A stretch of DNA of 64,000 bases from Hesseltinella vesiculosa (taxonomy: Eukaryota > Mucoromycota > Mucoromycetes > Mucorales > Cunninghamellaceae), in NCBI GenBank assembly GCA_002104935.1, contig MCGT01000010.1, positions 62,001 through 126,000 of the forward strand, given 5' to 3'. The notes under the pieces are model-generated. The model was not told the origin of the DNA. It saw nothing but the letters and a program-made list of their open reading frames with translations, and did no database searches. Numbering within the stretch: position 1 is the first letter of the stretch; the number at the start of each line of letters is the position of its first letter. A program made the position numbers and the translations under genes. Positions 24,406 to 37,474 of the stretch are shown here, in pieces.

Positions 24406-25271
24406 CTATGAAGAAGGTTCTGATGGAGGGCATTGTTTCAAGTGTTCTTGTAATTCCTCGTCAGCTTCCCGGGTTTGTTCATCAATGATTGCTTGATCTT
24501 GTTCGGTCAGCCGATTAGGAAGATATGCCAACGAAGGGGTCGTCTTAGTCTCTAGAAGCTTTGCTTTTTCTAATTTTCTCTTCAGCAGGTTCGTTTTCTG
24601 AAGAGGATGCGTATTAAAAACGTTGGTTAGTCGATGGGGTAAAAGATGGTTATTTTTTTTTTACCCGGTTATATTGCAATACATTTCGTTCTTCTGTCAG
24701 TTTTTCTTGCAATCTGGTATCAATGGCTCGCCGTTTGCTGTCACGTTCAACGTTGTTGGCATTCTGTTCTTTGAATTTTTGCAAGGTTCCCATCAAGACG
24801 CCGAACATACCTAAAAAAGATGGCTATCGGCATACTTTCCTCTTGGCAGATGATTCCCTTCTTTTCCCTGTTTTATTCTTACGCTTGCTACGCTGCTGGG
24901 TAGCGCCTGAAGACTGTGAGGTGGGTGTTGGTGCGGCTGCTGCTGTCTTGTTCGATGATGCCTCCTGATCCTGCTGGTCCATGTTCAATGGATTGGGGTT
25001 AGCTATGGTCTCATCTTGAATCTTGACTTTGTTGTGGCTTTTTGATTCATGGTGGGATGCGTCATTCGCTGTGTCCGTTTGACTGGCCTGTTTTAAGAGT
25101 AGATCAGCCATCCATCAAGGAAAAATCAAACGGAAACGGCCATCCATTTCGCAACTAAATCTTTACCGAGTTGGTATTCATGGCTACTGTCTGGTTGTCT
25201 TGGGGCTCATCGTCTCCATTTTCACCATAATCAATTTGATCCAAATTTTTGTCCTCTGGGATCGTGCTCAT
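24406..25271 (-). CDS. Pinin/SDK/MemA-domain protein
   Basis: Starts at ATG 25271 (MSTIPEDKNLDQIDYGEN), splices through an acidic/basic linker, then carries the pinin core FGVLMGTLQKFKEQN followed by a charged helical segment with RRAIDTRLQEKLTEERNVLQ, and ends at 24406. Pinin-domain proteins are nuclear and associate with the spliceosome and exon-junction machinery in animals; a lysine/arginine-rich block directly before the core (QRSKRKNKTGKRRESSAKRK) would serve as nuclear localisation signal. The protein is shorter than animal pinin and lacks its serine-rich tail. At least three introns. The family call is firm; a splicing role is by homology. Confidence 0.82.
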
Positions 25272-25415
25272 CTCACAAAAAAAAAAAAAAAGAAAGAAGG
25301 CAAAAATGCAAGAATTCCGCCTCAGATTTTTTGGCTGTGAGGGGAAAAAATTTCATTTGCCAAAAAAAAAAAAAAAAGAAGGACCATCTAGGTATCATTT
25401 TTTTTATTCAAGGTA

Positions 25416-28400
25416 TCAAGAGGTGGAGGATGTCGAGGGTGGGGAGGCAATATGCTGTTGGAGCATTTGTGACCAGTGGCTTTCATTCATGGAGGACAGC
25501 ACTTGTTGCACTTGTTCCGAGGAGAGTTGGGCATTGGCATCATACATGAGCCACATTTGCGAGGGTGGGATCGGGCTGAGGATGGGTGAGGGCAAAGGCG
25601 AATCCATTGGACTCAGGATAGGTCCACCAGGGGATGAAACGCGTGACGTATCATTAGGCGAAGACGACAATGTGGATTGGGTGCTTGTAGAAAGCGTCAG
25701 TTTCGGTGGGATCGGGTGGCGTAGGGAAGGTGCTGGTTGAGACGAAGGCCCGTATTGATGGAGGACATGACGAGGGCCGGTCGACGTAGGAGAGGTACCA
25801 GCACTGTTGCTCACAAGTGAAAGTGCCAGCGGCGAGAGTGAGTTGGGGCTACCACTCTGGAATCCATGACTAGGCGTCAGACCACTATACAAAGCATAGC
25901 CATCGTCAAAGTCGGGATGGGGTGTGCCGAGGGCGGCTGCCACTGAAGGAATCGATAGCTGGTCTTCATCCTTGAGTTCCAAGTGCAGACCCAAGGTGTC
26001 ACCCACAGGCGAAGAAGATGGGCCATCATCTTCTACAACGCTCTCTACAGTAATTTTTGGTACTACTCGCCATGAAATGAGCATCGCCAAAAATAAAAAT
26101 AAAAAAAAAAGTCAGCCACCATTCTACAATTTCTCAAGTTGGAGTTACCAGGCGACAGCTTGATGTCTAATCGGCCAGAGAGTGGAAGCGGGATATCACT
26201 TGCCATGGCAAGACGTTCGATTTCTTCTTCGTTGCGCTTGTGCCATAATTGCCGGAGATATCGTTTGCGCTGGATTAACGTCAAGAATACCCCACGAGCT
26301 TTCTCTGCTGCATATGCCTTGTTCAGCTGGTCAAGTTTTTCCAGGCGTTCTAGCAAAGGATGGAGGCTGGCCATGAAAAAAATGATATTAGTCTGGATGT
26401 CATGCATTGATTTTTTTTTTTTTTTTTTTTTTTTTACGTCAGCGCTTCTTCCACATTGACAAACCGGAATGCCATAATACGTAGGACTTCCGAAAATGCC
26501 AGACCTTTGCTTGAAGCCGAATCCAAAATTTCCTAACAAAAAGGTGTGTCAGAGCGTCCTTCTTTCGTCTCTTGCGCGTTTCACGGATTTACCATGTAGA
26601 GCAAATTGTAGTATTTGCGGCGTTTTTCTAGCTCGACCGCATTGACGGTACCGAGCGTGTCATTGAGTAATCGAAAATTGAAATAGTCCTCATGACAGGG
26701 CAGGGAGCTATCAACTTTCAGGATCGAGGACGGGCGTGAAGGTAAAAAGCTTGGAAGCGGGGTAACTTCATTGGTGGCTGTTGGGACAGGCGTGCTTTGG
26801 TGACCGGTGCCGTGAGGCACCGGCTGTCCTTCAGGAATCTGGCTCAGCATCTTCAAATGCTGAATGCTGCATACCGGCTCGTAGATGCTGACTTGGAATC
26901 GGCCCTTGAGGTGCTGTGTGGAGAATAGTAAAGAAAAAGGTATGTCAGACAGCTGGCAAACAGATAGGGAGGTGTCATTCCTACCTTGAAGAACCGGGCC
27001 AAGTCTTGTTTTTGAATATGACCTGTTGCTTTTTGATCAATCTCAGACCATGCCATTTTGAAACTTTAAAGAAGAGGGGAGGGGTAAGACTTCCGCAAAT
27101 GGAAAAAGAATACGGGGCTTACTTTCGCAGATCATCCTTGGAAATCAAAGTAAAGCGAGACCGCGTTTCATACGTGTATTCAAAATTGCTCAGGATCACC
27201 TAGCGAGGGTTCAAATGAACAAAATAAATGGGATGAGAGGATGACCCAAAAGAAAAAAAAAGGGGGTACAAGCACTTACGGCCACGAACAGGTTTAAAAA
27301 GATGTGGGTGCAAATGATATAGAAAAAGTTGAACATGAAATACGCCCAATTTGCAGATCCACAATCCGTGTCCAGGTAATTATCTGACGCCACACAATTA
27401 GGATATTCGTATGTGTAATCCATCATGATTTCATTCTAATTATAATAATAAAAAAGTCAGCTCGTCATTCTCGTCATTTGGGTGAATCTTGACATTTTTT
27501 CCCTAGCACAAATTCAGGAGTGTCCAACTTACCCAACCTTCACCAGTCGTCATCCGCACTAACAAGAGAAGCGTGTTTCCATAACTGCGGAAGTTGACAT
27601 TGTCTGAGCCGAGATGCCCGTACTTTGTCAAGCCAAAGAATTCCATAAAAATCATAGCAAACAGGCACATCACCAGCATAAAGACAGCCGACACCCGAAT
27701 AATACTAGGCATGGCCGTGCTAACGAAAAAAATCAATAATATAAAAGTGAGTTTTACATCCACAATTTACCCCCCCCCCCGCGCCAAAGCTTACAAGAGC
27801 GTCTGGTACAGTGACTGTAGCGCATCGATGCCTTCACCCAGGCGGAAAGCAGCAAATATCAAGCAGTAGCGTTCAACACGGATCGACCATAATTGAGGGC
27901 TTAAGAACCGAGCAATCGTCAACGCCATCGCACTCACAGCAATACATGCGTCGTAAACATTCCATTTGCTTTGCCAGCACTGATTTTCAAACGCAGCAAC
28001 AAAATCAACACCCTTTCGTTATTTGTTGCTTGGCTCTTTACCTTTTTCCATCCCAGACCAAGTAGTTTGATCAGGGCCTCAAACACAAACAAGAGCGCAA
28101 TGGCCAAGTAAAAATAGTCTTGGAGTTGCAGCAGCCAATTGGGTTCATCGTAAAATTCAGTAGATAGAAGCACTGTTAAAATATAAAAAAAATCAGGATG
28201 GGACCGTCACAATTGGAGAAGGAAGGGTCTTTCGTGCTTACCCATAGCCAGAACAATGACGCCCATCATAAATTGGTTGAACAAAATTCGGTGCGTGGCA
28301 GCTATATCAAAGCAAAAGGACCGGAGCCAGTGTGTGGGCCGGATAGGTTTCATTGTAGGTTTGACTTCGGCTAACTGGCGTAATAAATCCACATATTGAC

Positions 28401-31400
28401 GTTGGGCAAATGTCAGGGTGGTGATGCCACTGCGTTGTTTGAACTTTTCCATGATCACCTACAAAAAAAAAAAAAAACTGTTAGCTCTTTTTTTTTTTTT
28501 TGATAACACAACTTACCCCGACAAAAAGTTGGACCGTGCCATGGGAGATGATCATAAAGGTCACATAATAAATCGAGTGGTAAACGTAGGGTGATTGCCA
28601 GCTAAAGGACGGCTGCATGTCGTTTTCTGAGGGCGTACTCATGGCATAAAACATCGAGTCAACCCAGCCTTCGGTGGAGGTCAGTGAAAAGAGATGTCGA
28701 AGGGCATAGGGGAAGCTGTCGTACGAGTAGAGGTTCATCACCGGGTTCTGCCAGGTCCGAGGTAAAAGGATAGGCAGGTCGACGTTGTCGTCGTGGCTGA
28801 CATTCAGTACAAACTCGTTGATACAGCCGTCACGGCCCAGGGCCGAGTCGTCGTTGCACATCCAGAACCGGCCGCCAAAAATGTTGACACCATAGATAGA
28901 GAATGGGATCATGACCAAAAAGGTGAGCAGCATGGCATCCATCATCAGAGGGAACGCGTGGAACAGGTCGATGAAAACATCACGCATACCGCCAAAGTAG
29001 CGGATCAGACGCAAGATACGCATGCTCCGCACGGTGCCGAGAGCTCGTGGCAGTTGGTCATTGTTGGCAAACAGAGTGCCGAAGTTGAGTAGAATGACGA
29101 CAAAATCCAGCCGATTCCAAGCATGACGCAAGTAGGCACGCGGGGTAAAGAGCAGGCCATCGGCAATGATGCGTATCACCATCTCAACCACAAACACCGC
29201 GCCCAAGGCCATGTCAACGGTGTCAAAGATTTCGGATCTTTGTGAGCTGATGTCCTGTAGCTTGCGTGTCGAGGGTTCGTCGAGGATCACCACCAGAATA
29301 CTAAGCAGCACACAGCACATCATCACCCAATTGAACATGTTCTGGCGCTCGGATTTTCCATCTTTGCAAGAGCCCACCAACCGTTTACAGTAGCGTCGCA
29401 CCACGTTGCTTTCCGAGAAAAGAAACAGCGACCTCACAGGTGTACGTTTGGCCGTATCTTCCTGCATTGCACGTTTGTTCTCCTCAGCAACCACCATGTC
29501 ATAGTCTTCTTCGTCCAGTGCTTTGCTTCCCTGAGTAATGCCTTGGTTCCTGCGAATAAAAGGAGTCAGTCACTGTCATAAAATGGACATGAACTTACAA
29601 TTTGGAGATGTGGATATCATCCGTTTCAGGGAACAGCACATTGCCGATAAAGCGCGATAGCTTTTTGGGTATGATGTGTGGCGATTTTGGCTTCGCAGGG
29701 ACTGCGTCGGAGACGCGTGTTGAGGAGGAGGAGGTGGGTTTGGCAGGGTGCATGTCATCATTGTCCAGATCGATTAGAGTGGTATCACGATGGAGTAAAT
29801 GCATCTGGTGTTCTTTGTCGTCGTAGAGTGCTGAAGGCGGTAACTTGGGTGAGGACATCAGTCGATTGATTTCATCTTTTGACAGGCCAGCTGTCAGATG
29901 GGTCGGTAGGCGTGAGATCTGGATGTCCTTGGACACAGGCTGAGTTGTCGGGTTCAGCAGGTGTGTTCCTCGAACAAATCGCTCAACGAGGTTGTCGTAC
30001 ACGCTTTGTCCAGAAGATTTTGTTAGTTGCATGCGTTCGCGTATAAAATGTTTGATTTGATAGTGGCGGATGTAGTCATCATCCAGTTCAAAATTCTCCA
30101 AAATCACCGCCACATACAGCCCAGACATGATATCTAAAAACTCTAGCATATCAGTATCTCACTTTGATAAGCATATCGATTTTGCTTTCGACCTACATCG
30201 GGCATAATAAAAGTACAGGCATGTCGCCAAAGCAGCATACACAGAGCCACCTTTGGTCTGGCTCTTCATGGTATCATACAGTGTGCCGGTCCACGTTTCG
30301 CTTGTGTAGATCTAAGACACACCAACAGTGAGGGTCGCTATGTTGTAGATTCCCATTTTTTTTTTTTACCATGATCAGTGTCACAAACGATTGCCAAAAG
30401 GTATCAAATCGGAGTGAGGTATCGTTTTCGCTCATGATATTGATAAAGTCACCACCAAAGAGCTGCATGAATATAGGAGCAAATAAGGCTGTGGATAACA
30501 GAAGAAACACCAGAACGTTCATCACACTTTCCCCTGTCCCCAAGGCGACAAACTAAAAACAGGGGAAAGATAATCAGCAACGTCCTCTCATAAAAAAAAA
30601 AAGTGGCTCTTACCAACAGCTTTTCCAAACGAGGGATGCAAAGGAAGAGTCGATATTGCCGAAAGACTTGGAAAAGGGTGAGATACATGTACAGCTGGCT
30701 GTCTTGAATGTCAGGTAACTGGATCACACAAGTCACAATGACAAGGGCAAGGTCAATGCGGTTGCGGGTTGACAGCCAAAAGTCCAGCCAGTGCGACGTG
30801 CCAACCATACGCACGACAATTTCGATGGCAAAGATAAAAGTAAAGCCGGTTTCCACGTTATCTACAGCCAAACAATATGAGTGTCTTTTGTTATTTACTT
30901 TGAGCTACACGGCTTTTTTCTTACCGAGAAATTCAAGCATAGACTCCGATGCATAGACCGATCGAAGACACATAAAAAGTCCATCGACAAACACAAGGAA
31001 ACCGCCAAAATAGAAAAAGGCTTGGCTTCCAACAACTTGGACAACGCGTTGCTTCCAATGCATTAGCTGTCGCACAGTTTTTTTTGTATGGCTATCGTGC
31101 ATGAGAGATGCAAAAGGATGGCGGTCAGACGAGATTTGGCTGGAGGCAGCGGACGTAGACGAGGAAGAGACGTGCAAGTGTTGATCACGTGGTGGGTGAT
31201 GGACATCATCGTCGGGAGGATAGAGCAATTGTAGAATGTGCAGGCGTTTCATGTTGGCAGCTCTACGCGAAGTCTTGCTTGAGGTGAAAGCACTGGAGGA
31301 CGTGGAAGTGGCACGCACTCGTGCAAAGGCCGAGGTGATGACAGCCAGCAACAAGAACACAAGGATAAAGCCAATGACGTAGGCTCCGATGCAAAAATAA

Positions 31401-33631
31401 AGGGCAGCGACGCGTGAGTCGGCATCTTGAGCAATGTACATCATATCGGTCCACAGTTCAAGCGACACAAAAGTGTACACGTTTAAAAACGCATAGTAGA
31501 TGGTGTCAAAGTTTTCGTAACCGTCGTGGGGGATCGTTGAAGTGTCGACCAAACAAACTTGCCCTGATTTGCACAAATGGCCATGGAGCCCGGGATATGT
31601 ATTGGATTCCGTCGCCAAATCGTAAGGCCCTAGGATGTCGGTACCATTGTAATAGCCGGAGCAATACTGAGTAGGATAGGCTACTTGGACTAAAGAAAAA
31701 TAAAAAAGGAAAACAGGGAGAAATCAGATCCGCTCATTTTTTTTTTCTGGCAAGTTTTTACGATCAGATGAGCCGTTGGGAATATAATGACATTTTCTTG
31801 AGTAGACACCACCAAAGGTAGCCAATCCCACGACAGCAAAGATAAACAGGAAGAAGAATAGAAACCCAGAGACTTCCAACATCAAATCCCAACCAGTCTC
31901 CAAGGATTCCAAAATCACCTAATGCCAAGACAGGAATTTTAAAAAAAGTGAGAATCTTGTCAATGTTTTCGGTATTCCCTCCCCCTCGAATTTTAAGCTT
32001 TTTTTTTTGTCAATGCCAATGTCAATAAACAACAAACAAACAAACAAAAATAATCTTACAGCTGTTCCAGGGAGAATACTAAGCAGTCGCAATGGGCGAG
32101 CAGCCCCCATGGCTTTGAACACCGAACTATACGGGTAGTCGTTGATCATCAATGCCAGATCCACCCAATAACAGACGACAGAGATCAAGTCTAAGCCATT
32201 GCCAAAGGAGTGGAGATAGGCTTTATGCGTCAACGGGGTTGGCACGGGGGATGACGGATCGTTGGAAGAGGAGGAGAGTTGCCGTAATTTTCGCCATGGC
32301 CGAGCAAAACTGTCTGTGATGGATCGAATGAGTTGTTGATAGCCAGGTTTGGAGTTGCTTGGGGAAACCCAGAGGCCATAGACAATGATTTTAACAAGTG
32401 CCTCGCCAGTGTAGAGGATCTGGATTGCCAGGTGCATGTATTCGTGCCAATGTCCATGGAAGACCGTCTTGTCCTCGGGATCAAAGATCGGGTGGGTAGC
32501 CAGCAGGAGCCAGTGAAGAAGGAGGATCATCAACATGAAGAGCTCAAAGGTGCGCGACTGAACGACATGTTGCCAGAGCCAATAGCGCAGGCGGTGACGA
32601 GGTCCAAAAAGCTTCAGACTTGTTCCTTGTAACAAGCAGGTATCTACCAATCTCAGAGCTTGCGAGGTTGGGGTATGTTGGACAGAAGGGCCAGGGTGAG
32701 CGGGGTTGGGTTTTTCATTAGGTTTGCTGATTTTCTGGTGAGGCTGTTGCAGGTCGGGTGAAGGGGTCACCAAAGATGCCTGCAGTAGCAGATCATGTGT
32801 ATCCAACCGAGCCATAGCCGTGGATTCAGAGGCACGTGTGTGTACGACCCGAGAGGCAGCATCCAGCCACCAAAGAATACAACGATGTGTCAGAGAAGGA
32901 TAGGACCGGTGGCGGTGAGATCGCGGAGGCAAGTGACGATGGTCCGAGAGTGGAGCAGTAGAGCTGTCTAAGGAGTAGGGGGTTGCCAAGGACGGGTTTC
33001 TTGCCTTCTTGGATGGGTGGGTGGTTGGCTGGTATTTTCCATGATCCGGCAAGTTCATAACATGGTTGGGTGAGAGTGGAGGGATGAATGGTGGCGGTGG
33101 AGGAGGTAGCCAAGGCGACAATGGTGGTGATGAGGCAAACGATTCATGGTCGATGGATACAGAGGCATTGGACGAGCAAGGCGACGTTGGGTGAGACGAA
33201 AGATGGCTTGCAGGAGCGAGCGTTTGCTGAGGCTGGGAGGGAGAACTGTCGGCCCAAGGCGGCGGAATGGGGTTGGCAGATGACGTTGATGAAGGGGGCA
33301 GTTGGCGCCAAGAAGCGATGCGTTGTTGAGGAGTAACGGATGTTGGTGTCGTCTCAGCATGAGAGAGGTGATCAAGTTTGTTCTTGCGACGTAACAGATC
33401 TCTTGTCAAAGGCAACGGTGTAGCAGTTTCGGCTAGGCTGATGTTCAATGGAGGTGGACGAGGACGCAAGCGTTTGGGAGCTGGGGTTGGTTTATCATTG
33501 TCAAGCTGTTCAGGAGACAAGGGATGGTCATTGTCTGCTTGTGTTAGAGTGATTTGGGGAATCATGGGTATCAAGCGAGGAGGGTTTTGGTCCACTGGCA
33601 CTGGATCAATGCCATCGTTGAGTGACCCCAT
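25416..33631 (-). CDS. CCH1: Voltage-gated calcium channel alpha subunit Cch1
   Basis: Pore subunit of the plasma-membrane high-affinity Ca2+ influx system, normally paired with Mid1. ATG 33631 (MGSLNDGIDP) opens a long Ser/Pro-rich cytoplasmic region; the frame extends further upstream through a lysine run, which I regard as non-coding. Four six-helix domains follow across at least 15 exons: I about 32.6-31.3 kb, II 31.1-30.1 kb, III 29.4-28.5 kb, IV 28.4-27.2 kb. Pore glutamates are visible in all four: VSLELWTD, YTSETWTG, TSTEGWVD and MTTGEGW (the last split by an intron before NEIM). Domain III has a clear S4 (RSMRILRLIRYFGGMR). The C-terminus (27.06-25.4 kb) has the post-IV region AWSEIDQKATGHIQKQDLA and a Ser/Pro-rich tail. 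The EEEE ring predicts calcium selectivity. Divergent from HRD1. Confidence 0.93.
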
Positions 33632-33755
33632 GCCTAAGCTATGAAGAACACAAAGGGAAAGCGAGCGTGGAGATAAAAAAGAGGAAACGGTCCAATGAAT
33701 AACGGAACCAGAGTCAAGTAGAATGGTTTTCAAAGGAAGGAAAAAAAAAAGGTAC

Positions 33756-33786
<31 letters not shown>

Positions 33787-33942
33787 CGAAAAACCTGCCT
33801 GTGTCAATTTGAGCCAATCAATTAGTACCCAATCTTTTTTTCAAACGCAGATTTCAAGCAGAACAAAAAAAAAAAAAAAAAAAAGCAGAGCGCTCCACGT
33901 TTTCTTTTTGATTTTTCTTCACAGACTGGCTAATTGTTCAAT
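33632..33942. promoter_or_regulatory. Shared intergenic region between CCH1 and HRD1
   Basis: About 310 bp separate the two divergent start codons. The region has three long homopolymer runs (A at 33740-33750, T at 33759-33786, A at 33866-33884), which would exclude nucleosomes and suit a bidirectional promoter. No specific factor site is claimed. Confidence 0.45.
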
Positions 33943-36142
33943 ATGAGACTGGCAATCTACGGTGCCGTGTCGACCACGTTAGCTTGCTGGGTTGTATTTT
34001 CGGCTTTTACGCAAAGAGTCAACTATTATGCTGCTTGTGTTCATCTGGCCAAATCAAATGTTTGCATGATGGTAAGAAAAAAATAAAACAGAGCCTGGTC
34101 AGAGCCTCCTACAGGAATACCGATTTTGTTTCCATGAGAATAGATCTTGTTGAACATGGGCTTATATATAGCCATCATCATTGGAAAGGCAATGCAGGCC
34201 ATCTTCTTTGGTCCGCTACGAGCCATAGAGGTCGAGGTACGTATAAAACAAATAGCCCATCTCCTGACTTGTCCCCCTTTTTTTTATTTTATACAAATAC
34301 ATAGCACTTGTACGAGCGGTCTTGGTATGCCATCTCTGAAACATGTCTGGCAATGACCATCTTTCGCGATGAATTTAATTTGCATTTTGTGGTGCTCTTT
34401 ACGACGTTGTTATTCCTGAAGATTTTTCACTGGCTATGTCAAGACCGTGTCGAATTTATGGAACAGGCTCCAGCTCATCGACTGACCTTCCATTTGCGGA
34501 TGCTACATTTGATGTCGGTACTGTTTATTGTTGATTACTACCTGGCATCCACTGGTATCCTTAGTATTTGGGAACATGGCCCTAGCATGATGATCATGTT
34601 TGGCTTTGAAGTATGGAAATAAGTGGCGGGGAAAGCGCTTGCTTATATTTTTATATTAACATAGTACACCATCATGTTCTTGACCTTGCTTTCTATCATT
34701 GGCAAATATATCCTGAATGTGATTGACTGGCAATCTGAGGAACCATGGGAGGGCAAATCCATGTATGTCTTCTACATCGATCTTGTTGTTGGTAAGCCCT
34801 GGTGTTGGAGCAGAAGCGATGCGACCTTCTTTTACTGAAGAATCCTATTTTTTTTCCTTAGATTTCTTGAAGTTGGTGACGTATGTGACCTTCTTTGTGA
34901 TTATCTGTATCTACTACCAACTACCCTTGCACATTGTACGCGATGTATACGTGACTTTCCGCTCATTCATTCAGAAATGCCGCGATCTGTACCGCTACCG
35001 TCGAGCCACGCGAAACATGGACCAGTTGTACCCAAATGCCACCGTCGAAGACCTGTCAGGCACCAACGATAGCACCTGTATCATTTGCCGCGAAGACATG
35101 CACGCAAACCCCCCTGACATCACTAGCTCACCGCCTCAACAACCGCCTCAGCAAGACGGCCCGCATCATAATTATGACCAACCCAAAAAGCTACCGTGTG
35201 GCCATATCTTCCATTTCCATTGTTTACGTAGCTGGCTTGAGCGTCAACAAACATGTCCTACTTGGTAAGCACTTCAAAAATAAGGGATGACATCTCTCAT
35301 AGCGTTTTCACTTTACCAATAGTCGACGATCTGTCCTGGCCGATCAACCAGCGACCACGCCGCTTCCCAATGACACCCCACCACCTCCTCCCGTAGTGAA
35401 CCCAATGGAACAACTTCCTCAGGCCATGCCACCTCAACAGCCTCCCCATGCCTTTCAACAGCCATGGCCACAACAGGAGCATGTCCATTCTCCAGCACAG
35501 CCCACGACAGCGTCCACAGCTACTTCGGCGCTGCCTACACCAACGTCACAACAAGTGTCACCGAGCCCGCTCCACCATGGCGCACCCCCTCATATTCCCG
35601 GATTGATTCCGCTGGCTCCTCTTGATATGCGCGATGTGTTGCCCAATGCTCATCTAGCCACCCAACCCGTGGCCATTGGTCAGCCTCCAACGCTGACGCA
35701 TCTCCAGCTGACTGCCCTGGCCCACGAGACCCGAGAGGCCATGGAAGAACGGCTGCGCGTGCTGGACACCGTTCAACAACACATCTTTGACACCATGCAG
35801 TACCTAACTCAGGCCCTGAGCATGCTGCCGGCTGATCACCCACCCCAGTCGCCCGAGGATCCACTCGGTGATAAATCTGAACGGCCCCACTCACAGCCCA
35901 GCCCACAAGATGAGCTATCGCACGACGAAACGGACTCCCCTTACGATATTGCGTCCGACCTCTTGCCTTTGTCATCGTCATCATCATCCTTGCTTCCCAA
36001 CAATACCCAGCAAACGTCTCAGCCACCTCAACAATCTAGTGAAATCCAGCAAGACGCTGCTCAGTCATCTTACAGCCTACGGTCTCGCAAAGACAAGGGA
36101 AAAGCACAATCTCTGGATGACAATGACCGCGAAATTCTTTGA
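33943..36142 (+). CDS. HRD1: ERAD E3 ubiquitin ligase Hrd1 (RING-H2)
   Basis: ER membrane ubiquitin ligase of ER-associated degradation. Exons 33943..34071, 34144..34236, 34305..34610, 34665..34791, 34862..35264 and 35323..36142 join in frame to 625 residues. The N-terminal half has several membrane helices beginning at the start codon (MRLAIYGAVSTTLACWVV), with conserved segments FRDEFNLHFVVLF and DRVEFMEQAPAH. The RING-H2 reads CIICRED ... LPCGHIFHFHCLRSW ... CPTCRRSV, with the last zinc pair split by an intron. The loop between the second and third zinc ligands is about 20 residues longer than in human SYVN1 and is Pro/Gln/His-rich. The long C-terminal tail is Pro/Gln-rich and acidic, ending in a basic stretch. 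All RING ligands are present. Confidence 0.94.
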
Positions 36143-36610
36143 CAATAAAGCATTAGACACTTTTTTTTTTTTTGATGAGAGATTCAGCACTTCTATTCCA
36201 GTTTGGCTAAGCGGTCGGTCTATGTTCACTGGAGCCCCCCTGAATCCTGTAGAAGTCGCCGACAAAGGATGTCGTTCAAGACTATTATCTGTGAGAAAAG
36301 CAAAGCACCGTTCCTTTGGTCAAACATAGCGAAGAGAAAATTAAGCAGAATTATGCTACTCACATTAAGCTGCAAGACGAAAGGTATTGGGAGTGAATCC
36401 CATTGCGACCGCAAGAGAAATCAAAATCCTTTGCTTTGGAATAAAAACTCGTACTCTTTTGCAGTAGGGTTGAAAAATCAGGTCCTTGAGTGAAGATCTC
36501 CCAGCCAATATTGCATCAATGCATTTGACTTTGCTAATCTCCCAGCCAAAAAAAAAAAAAAGGAAAAAGGGGTCGAATTTTTTTTCTTCGTTTTTACTTT
36601 TGGTTTCGCA
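36143..36610. other. Intergenic with fragment of dispersed repeat
   Basis: The stretch 36465..36555 contains GGGTTGAAAAATCAGGTCCT and two CTCCCAGCCAA motifs, resembling the middle part of the dispersed repeat family. Nothing else is recognised. Confidence 0.4.
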
Positions 36611-37474
36611 ATGGAAAACCGATCAGTGGTCTTGTGGTACTTGCAAAGTTGCATGATAAGTCATTATCTTCATAAAGATAACAAGAAGGAACTTATTAAG
36701 ACGTTGAATTGCACGGCAAAAGTGAACTTGAAACATGAAAAGCTGGATTCTTTGGTTTGTATTGAATCAGTGGATGACCCCAGTGATCTAACCCTGTTTT
36801 AATCTGTCCAATGGAACTAGATCATTGCCGCCCCTGTTCACTATTTCCAACATTTGACAATCCTATTGTTACAGCGCAATTGCCTGTCGGATCTCCCGAG
36901 TACGCTCTGGCAATTGACAAATCTAGTCGAACTCAACCTTGGTTACAATGCATTAACAGAGCTGCCAGCCCAAGTGGGCCAACTGCAGAATTTACGCGAG
37001 CTTTATGTGCACAACAATCGACTACAATCAGTACCAATGACGATCGAGCATCTTCTATGCCTGGAGACACTCGACCTCACAGGCAATCAGCTAAAATGGC
37101 TACCGGCTGGCATTTCTACACTTCCTCACTTGACTCGGTGCTGGGTGGACGACAATGCTTGGCAACATCTGTCTGAACCTGAGTGGAAACGTCTGCAAGC
37201 GTCGCTGCTGGCCCAAGCGATTCCTTCCTTACGAGACCTCTGTCTACAAAGCGTTGCTGTCGACTATCCCGACGAAAACGACATCTGCCTGCCTCCGTTG
37301 ATGGCCAACGAGCTTGAAGCGTTGCAATCTGTCATGGCGCCTCGCTGTAACAGGTGTAGCCAAGCACTCTACTTTTCAGGTATTCCTTTGTTACGCAAGG
37401 CTCAGGATGTGCCATGGATTCATAGTGTATGCAGCCAATCCTGTCGAAATGCATGGCTTTGCAACTCGTCTTAG
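36611..37474 (+). CDS. Leucine-rich-repeat protein with C-terminal Cys motif
   Basis: Exon 1 36611..36754 and exon 2 36821..37474 join in frame to 265 residues. After a short N-terminal segment come about four LRRs of the typical LxxLxLxxNxL form (LVELNLGYNALTELPAQVG, LRELYVHNNRLQSVPMTIE, LETLDLTGNQLKWLPAGI). The C-terminus has RCNRCSQALYF and a later CSQSCRNAW, a CxxC...CxxxC arrangement that could bind zinc. There is no signal peptide or membrane segment, so the protein should be cytosolic or nuclear. This small LRR plus Cys-tail layout occurs in uncharacterised fungal proteins; the partner is unknown. Start choice is the first in-frame ATG after the poly-T region. Confidence 0.78.

Noticed and set aside
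24170..24433. Minus-strand lysine-rich ORF after the Pumilio gene.
   Set aside because: It is the antisense of T-rich 3' sequence; no splice sites or homology visible.
33700..33817. Longer CCH1 start at 33817 with a poly-lysine N-terminus.
   Set aside because: The lysines come from a 28-nt homopolymer likely in the promoter or 5' leader; ATG 33631 gives a normal N-terminus.
36196..36275. Possible tRNA: GGCTAAGCGGT resembles a Ser/Leu tRNA D-arm.
   Set aside because: No acceptor-stem pairing and no T-loop GGTTCGAA-type B box at the right distance.
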